Below, piece after piece: positions 14,313 through 18,034 of a DNA stretch of 18,034 nt. Each line of letters opens with the position of its first letter. Position 1 is the first letter of the stretch. This stretch comes from UBA4823 sp034436035 (GTDB taxonomy: Bacteria; Chloroflexota; Anaerolineae; Anaerolineales; UBA4823): contig DAOTVW010000150.1 of the NCBI GenBank assembly GCA_034436035.1, positions 1 through 18,034 of the forward strand. Reading direction: 5' to 3'. A program made the position numbers and the translations under genes. Under the pieces are notes generated by a model that worked only from the letters and a program-made list of their open reading frames with translations, made no database searches and was not told where the DNA came from.

Positions 14313-15137
14313 ATGAAGTCAAAGGTCTTTATTTACGATTCGAGCGCGAAACAAAATCTAATGCTAAACGAGTTACGTCAAATTTGGCGTTATCGAGACC
14401 TCGTTTTTTTTCTCGTCAGGCGAGACTTAACCGCTCGGTACAAACGTTCAATACTTGGTGTTGCCTGGACAATGCTAAACCCATTAGGAATGATGGTTAT
14501 TCTCAGTATTGTTTTCTCACAAGTGTTTCGTGTAAAAATCGAAGGTTATCCAGCGTTTGTTTTAAGTGGTTTACTTTGTTGGAATTTCTTTTCACAAGTT
14601 AGCAGCGCGATAATTTATAGTTTAGTATGGGGAGGAGATCTCTATAATCGGATTTATCTACCACGTTCTGCATTTGCTATTTCGGCAATTGGCACAGGTT
14701 TAGTCAATATTGTGTTATCACTAGTACCTCTGGCGCTTGTTATGATTGTTATTCACGTACCTATAAAATTAACAATTCTCCTTGTACCCCTGGTCATGTT
14801 TTTATTGGCATTATTTACCCTTGGTGTTGGTTTATTGATTTCTACAATTGGGATCTATTTTACAGATATTGTTGAGATGTATGGGATAGTATTGATGGCT
14901 TGGATGTATATTACACCTGTGATTTATCCCTTGGATATCTTGCCCGATAAAATACGGCAATTAATCCAATTCAATCCAATGGTTTATATAGTAGATCTAT
15001 TTCGAATGCTTGTGTTTTATGGAATTTTTCCCTCAGCACAAACCTGGATAATTGGTTTGATAGTTTCGGTGGGCGCCTTCTTAGTGGGTTGGTACATTTT
15101 TACAGGAAAGTCAAATGAATTTGCCTACCGCACTTAA
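14313..15137 (+). CDS. wzm: ABC-2 type polysaccharide exporter, membrane subunit (Wzm/TagG-like)
   Basis: Membrane half of an ABC exporter that moves lipid-linked polysaccharide across the cytoplasmic membrane. From ATG 14313 it has 274 residues. The N-terminus carries the family pattern IYDSSAKQN, then LRQIWRYRDLVFFLVRRDLTARYKRSILG (21-49) as an amphipathic interface helix, then LGVAWTMLNPLGMM (48-61) and about six hydrophobic segments. ITPVIYPLDILP and FNPMVYIVDLFR in the C-terminal half are typical. The frame is open from TTG 14262, but a strong promoter covers 14262-14290, so initiation must be at 14298 or later. ATG 14313 starts just before the conserved IYDSS. It overlaps the ATPase gene by 23 bases, so the subunits are coupled. 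A 180-base sample (14701-14880) is about 33% GC by my count, far below its neighbours. Confidence 0.9.
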   Translation: MKSKVFIYDSSAKQNLMLNELRQIWRYRDLVFFLVRRDLTARYKRSILGVAWTMLNPLGMMVILSIVFSQVFRVKIEGYPAFVLSGLLCWNFFSQVSSAIIYSLVWGGDLYNRIYLPRSAFAISAIGTGLVNIVLSLVPLALVMIVIHVPIKLTILLVPLVMFLLALFTLGVGLLISTIGIYFTDIVEMYGIVLMAWMYITPVIYPLDILPDKIRQLIQFNPMVYIVDLFRMLVFYGIFPSAQTWIIGLIVSVGAFLVGWYIFTGKSNEFAYRT

Positions 15138-15921
15138 TTCCAACAACATCATTGCTCTCGCAAACATCGGGGATAACAATAGTGTAGTGATACTAGAGAA
15201 CGTGACGGTTCGCTATCGGGTGCCAAAGGAACAAGTGCGCACGTTCAAAGAATATGCTATTCGGCGGATTAAAGGAGAAATTAATCATGTTGAATTCCTA
15301 GCCCTGAATGATGTGTCATTAAACATTATGAGAGGTGAGGTATTTGGGTTGATTGGTCCGAATGGAGCTGGCAAGACTACATTGCTTCGTCTGGTAGCAC
15401 AAGTGATGCGGCCCACACAGGGTAGGGTGATTGTAGTGGGCAGAGTGGCGCCATTATTGGCAATGGGAGCTGGGTTTCATCCAGAATTGACTGGGCGGGA
15501 GAACGTTTTTTTGAACGGTGCGCTTTTAGGGTATACCCGGCGTCAGATTGAAGAACGCTTTGAGTGGATTGTGGATTTTGCAGAGATGTGGGATTTCATT
15601 GATACTCCACTGCGAACCTACTCCTCCGGCATGATGGCACGTCTGGGCTTTGCTGTGGCGACGGCGGTGATGCCAGATGTCTTGATCGTGGATGAAGTGC
15701 TTTCGGTGGGGGATATTGCATTTCAGGAAAAAAGCGCGGCGCGCATCCACGAATTCCGCGAAGCGGGAGCAACCATTTTGCTGGTTTCACATAGCATGGA
15801 TGCAGTGAAGAAGATGTGCAACCGTGCCGCCTGGCTGGACCACGGCAAAATCAGGGCGCTGGGGCCGGCGGATGAGGTAGTGGAGGGGTTTGAGGAATAT
15901 ATGATTATTCAGACAATATAG
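15115..15921 (+). CDS. wzt: ABC-type polysaccharide exporter, ATPase subunit (short Wzt-like)
   Basis: ATP-hydrolysing half of the exporter, at the cytoplasmic face. The 268-residue protein has Walker A GPNGAGKTT (81-89, Lys87), the polysaccharide-exporter form of the signature YSSGM (169-173), Walker B VLIVDE (189-194, Glu194), a D-loop SVGD (197-200) and the H-loop His226. The long segment before Walker A (residues 33-66, with FKEYAIRRIKG) is characteristic of Wzt/TagH-type ATPases. It stops soon after the nucleotide domain. The carbohydrate-binding C-terminal domain of O9a-type Wzt is absent, so recognition of a terminal glycan cap by Wzt is not expected. AGGAAAG precedes the ATG by four bases. 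GC rises from about 43% in 15121-15300 to about 57% in 15721-15900 by my count. Confidence 0.92.
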   Translation: MNLPTALNSNNIIALANIGDNNSVVILENVTVRYRVPKEQVRTFKEYAIRRIKGEINHVEFLALNDVSLNIMRGEVFGLIGPNGAGKTTLLRLVAQVMRPTQGRVIVVGRVAPLLAMGAGFHPELTGRENVFLNGALLGYTRRQIEERFEWIVDFAEMWDFIDTPLRTYSSGMMARLGFAVATAVMPDVLIVDEVLSVGDIAFQEKSAARIHEFREAGATILLVSHSMDAVKKMCNRAAWLDHGKIRALGPADEVVEGFEEYMIIQTI

Positions 15922-15933
15922 AGGTAATAAATC

Positions 15934-17127
15934 ATGCATGAAGATAAAAAAGGTATAACAGAATCATCTCCTGAATTTTTAATTTCACTCGGAGTTGACC
16001 GCGAGTCCCTGGAAGAAATTCTTCAAAAAATTGATGAGAATCTGGCAACACGATCCCTTCTTTATCAGAACTCGCTTTTGCCAGAATCTTCTCTTCTAAA
16101 CAAACGAGCAATACTATTTTCTTCTTCAATACTGCCACCCCCTCCTAATTTTGCCGAGCAAATAACCGAGATTCGTAATGCACAGGCACCGTTTTTTGTT
16201 TTACAGGGGAACCCCTTTATAAAGTTAATCAAGAGATTCCACAATTTGGTTCTTAAAGTTTTCGGGCGTAAGCAAGCCTATTTTAACCACTTAATATTGA
16301 ATCTTCTTGACGTTATGTCTGGTTATCTCTCTCTATTTTACGAATATAGTAACGAGCGATCTGTTCTAGAAAGTGACAAGCTTGAGGCTGTGGAAAAGAG
16401 ACTACAGAAAGTTACGACTATGTTGGATCAATGGGTTGCCGAGCGCGAACAAGATCGAAAGTGGCTTGAGCATCTGAACAAAGAAGTACAAGGACTACCC
16501 CCGTGGATTGATATCATCGCACGAAAAGTAGAAATGTTATCCTTGAACGTCCGCGAGTTATCCCCTGCGCGTGTATATGCAGAATGGCCAGAACCACGCA
16601 TCGTTGATATTGAGAAATATAAACAACTCCTTAGTGAGATGAGAGGGCAAATTAGAATTAACCTTGGATGTGGCGAGAAACCACTGCCAGGTTATATTAA
16701 CGTTGATCTCAGGCTGTTACCGGATGTAGATATTGTGGCTGATGTAAGGCGTCTCCCATTTGATGCCGGAAGTATTTTTGAAATCTCTTCTGCTCATCTG
16801 GTGGAACATTTCCGCGAACACCATTTTCGCACTGTTGTTCTTCCATACTGGAAGAGTTTGCTTATGCCTGGTGGCCAATTGCGCATCATCTGTCCAAACT
16901 GGGCAGCCATGTTGGAGCAATTAAACGCAGGACGTATGCCTATATCTACGTTCAAACGGATTACTTTTGGAGCACAGGACTATGAAGGGGATGACCACTT
17001 TGCAATGTATACCCCTGAAACATTAGAAAAACTCCTTGTGGAAGTTGGTTTCAGGGAAATTGAGAGAATCGTTCTCGACCGAATGAATGGTGACTGCCCT
17101 GAAATGGAACTTTTGGCTTATTTATGA
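15934..17127 (+). CDS. SAM-dependent methyltransferase with long N-terminal module
   Basis: A 397-residue protein in two parts. The C-terminal half is a class I methyltransferase: INLGCGEKPLPGYINVDLR (242-260) with the SAM loop LGCG, Asp258 after the second strand, IVADVRRLPF (267-276), AHLVEH (287-292), LLMPGGQLRI (309-318) and HFAMYTPETL (355-364). The N-terminal 200 residues contain a segment (about 86-130, GNPFIKLIKRFHNLVLK) that recalls a module found ahead of methyltransferase and glycosyltransferase domains in glycan loci. After it comes a helical, charged stretch at 145-185 that looks like a short coiled coil. Likely role: methylation of a sugar residue, possibly as a chain-end or decorating step. 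GAGG lies nine bases before the ATG, 12 bases after wzt. The 5' end is AT-rich (about 39% GC in 15961-16140). Substrate is unknown. Confidence 0.82.
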   Translation: MHEDKKGITESSPEFLISLGVDRESLEEILQKIDENLATRSLLYQNSLLPESSLLNKRAILFSSSILPPPPNFAEQITEIRNAQAPFFVLQGNPFIKLIKRFHNLVLKVFGRKQAYFNHLILNLLDVMSGYLSLFYEYSNERSVLESDKLEAVEKRLQKVTTMLDQWVAEREQDRKWLEHLNKEVQGLPPWIDIIARKVEMLSLNVRELSPARVYAEWPEPRIVDIEKYKQLLSEMRGQIRINLGCGEKPLPGYINVDLRLLPDVDIVADVRRLPFDAGSIFEISSAHLVEHFREHHFRTVVLPYWKSLLMPGGQLRIICPNWAAMLEQLNAGRMPISTFKRITFGAQDYEGDDHFAMYTPETLEKLLVEVGFREIERIVLDRMNGDCPEMELLAYL

Positions 17128-18034
17128 TGCGCATTGCTCTCTTAAGTTGCACTTATCCTCCTTATGATACAGAAGGTATCTCCCGTCAACGCTATACTTT
17201 GGCGGCAGGATTAGGGCATTTAGGACACGAAGTCCATGTTATCACCTTGGGCAGATTCTCACGCCTTCGAAAGGAAAACAATGTATATGTGCATCAAATG
17301 GAAATAAATCATCCCCTCACATTTTCCAGTCGTTATCCTGGTCTGGATGAAATTCTGAGCCAAAGCCAGCGACTTTACGAGGGAGTGTATTCATCTCTTG
17401 ATGATATTGGTTATGATGTTGTGGATGTGCCTCTTTGGGGGGCTCAGGGTTTTGTTACCCAATGGTACTACGACCGTGGACCTGTTATCCTATGGTTGCA
17501 AACGACAACCGCCCAGATTTTAGAAATCTATCAACGCCAGCCTAGTGAAGACGAAAAAGCCAGAATGGCTCTCGAAAGGTTATGTCTGGAGCGCGCTCAC
17601 GGAATTCTGGCAGATTCCAACAATATTCTAGAGGCAGTAGAGCAGGATTATGGAATAAAACTAAAAGCACCCTCCCGCGTTGTTCATTTGGGTCTTCCGC
17701 CTCTGGCGACTCGTCCTAATCGGCCATCGCGCATCCAAGTGGAAGCGCTTGTAGTAGGACGACTCGAAAAACGGAAAGGGACGCCAATCTTATTTGAGAT
17801 ACTTCCAGCCCTCATGCAAAGACATCCACAGTTAGTCGTGCGCTTTGTGGGGAGAGACAACAGTATCTCAGATGGCTGGCAGGCTCTCCATCGTGCCACT
17901 TATCCACAATTTTTCAAGCAACGTTACCCCCATTTAGTTGACCGCGTCTTTTTTGAAGGCTATGTGAGCGAAAAGCGCCTCCAGCAATGTTATGAACAAG
18001 CCGATTTGCTCCTTGCCCCATCGCTTTACGAGTC
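17124..18034 (+). CDS. Family 4 glycosyltransferase (partial, cut by window end)
   Basis: The frame is open from an ATG overlapping the preceding stop (ATGATG; a second start at 17127 is equally possible) to the last base, giving about 303 residues without a stop. It reads as a GT-B fold retaining glycosyltransferase. The N-terminal half starts with MRIALLSCTYPPYDTEGISR (2-21), the glycine-containing donor-side loop of family 4, and has LAAGLGHLGHEVHVIT (26-41). RAHGILADSN (157-166) ends the first domain. The second domain carries VVGRLEKRKGT (210-220) and EQADLLLAPSLYE (291-303), whose final Glu is the first Glu of the EX7E motif. The rest of that motif, about 60-100 residues, lies beyond the window. 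It would add a sugar from a nucleotide donor in the cytoplasm. Sugar and linkage are unknown. Confidence 0.88.
   Translation, partial: MMRIALLSCTYPPYDTEGISRQRYTLAAGLGHLGHEVHVITLGRFSRLRKENNVYVHQMEINHPLTFSSRYPGLDEILSQSQRLYEGVYSSLDDIGYDVVDVPLWGAQGFVTQWYYDRGPVILWLQTTTAQILEIYQRQPSEDEKARMALERLCLERAHGILADSNNILEAVEQDYGIKLKAPSRVVHLGLPPLATRPNRPSRIQVEALVVGRLEKRKGTPILFEILPALMQRHPQLVVRFVGRDNSISDGWQALHRATYPQFFKQRYPHLVDRVFFEGYVSEKRLQQCYEQADLLLAPSLYE

Overview
The window is an 18 kb stretch of a cell-surface polysaccharide locus. Every recognisable gene is on the + strand. Genes are packed end to end, with several start/stop overlaps, as in a large operon or a few consecutive transcription units. I see no tRNA, rRNA, CRISPR array, transposase or phage gene. 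Base composition is moderate, with strong local swings. The organism is probably an environmental bacterium. My best guess is Chloroflexota (Anaerolineae-like), from the style of the genes and a repeat-derived linker, but nothing here proves the phylum.

Left part (1-2683): the possible tail of an unidentified gene, then a D-2-hydroxyacid dehydrogenase, a short-chain dehydrogenase/reductase and a DUF115/GT42-like protein. The dehydrogenases probably make or modify a precursor. The third protein has the GNGPSL signature shared by DUF115 and CST-type sialyltransferases.

Middle-left (2684-8796): two large multi-membrane-span glycosyltransferases of the GT39/ArnT type, a GT2 glycosyltransferase, and a fused gene joining a PAPS-type sulfotransferase to a second GT2 enzyme. 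The fusion linker is built from a 42-bp tandem repeat (14 residues) that looks like a captured REP-type palindromic repeat. A good extended -10 promoter lies ahead of the second membrane glycosyltransferase, at 4273-4300.

Middle (8801-12764): the complete dTDP-L-rhamnose pathway in the order rmlC, a 528-bp gap with inverted repeats, then rmlB, rmlA and rmlD. RmlA activates glucose-1-phosphate, RmlB dehydrates, RmlC epimerises and RmlD reduces to dTDP-L-rhamnose.

Right part (12812-18034): a third GT39-type membrane glycosyltransferase, a strong promoter (14262-14290), then an ABC exporter (Wzm-like permease and a short Wzt-like ATPase), a methyltransferase with a long N-terminal module, and a GT4 glycosyltransferase cut by the window edge.

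Inferred working model: GT2, GT4 and possibly DUF115 enzymes build a rhamnose-containing glycan on a lipid carrier inside the cell. The sulfotransferase and methyltransferase may decorate it. Wzm/Wzt flips it out, and the membrane GT39-type enzymes may add further sugars outside from polyprenyl-phosphate donors. The most unusual items are the sulfotransferase-GT2 fusion with its repeat-derived linker, the methyltransferase of unclear N-terminal function beside the exporter, and the abrupt base-composition shifts across the exporter genes.
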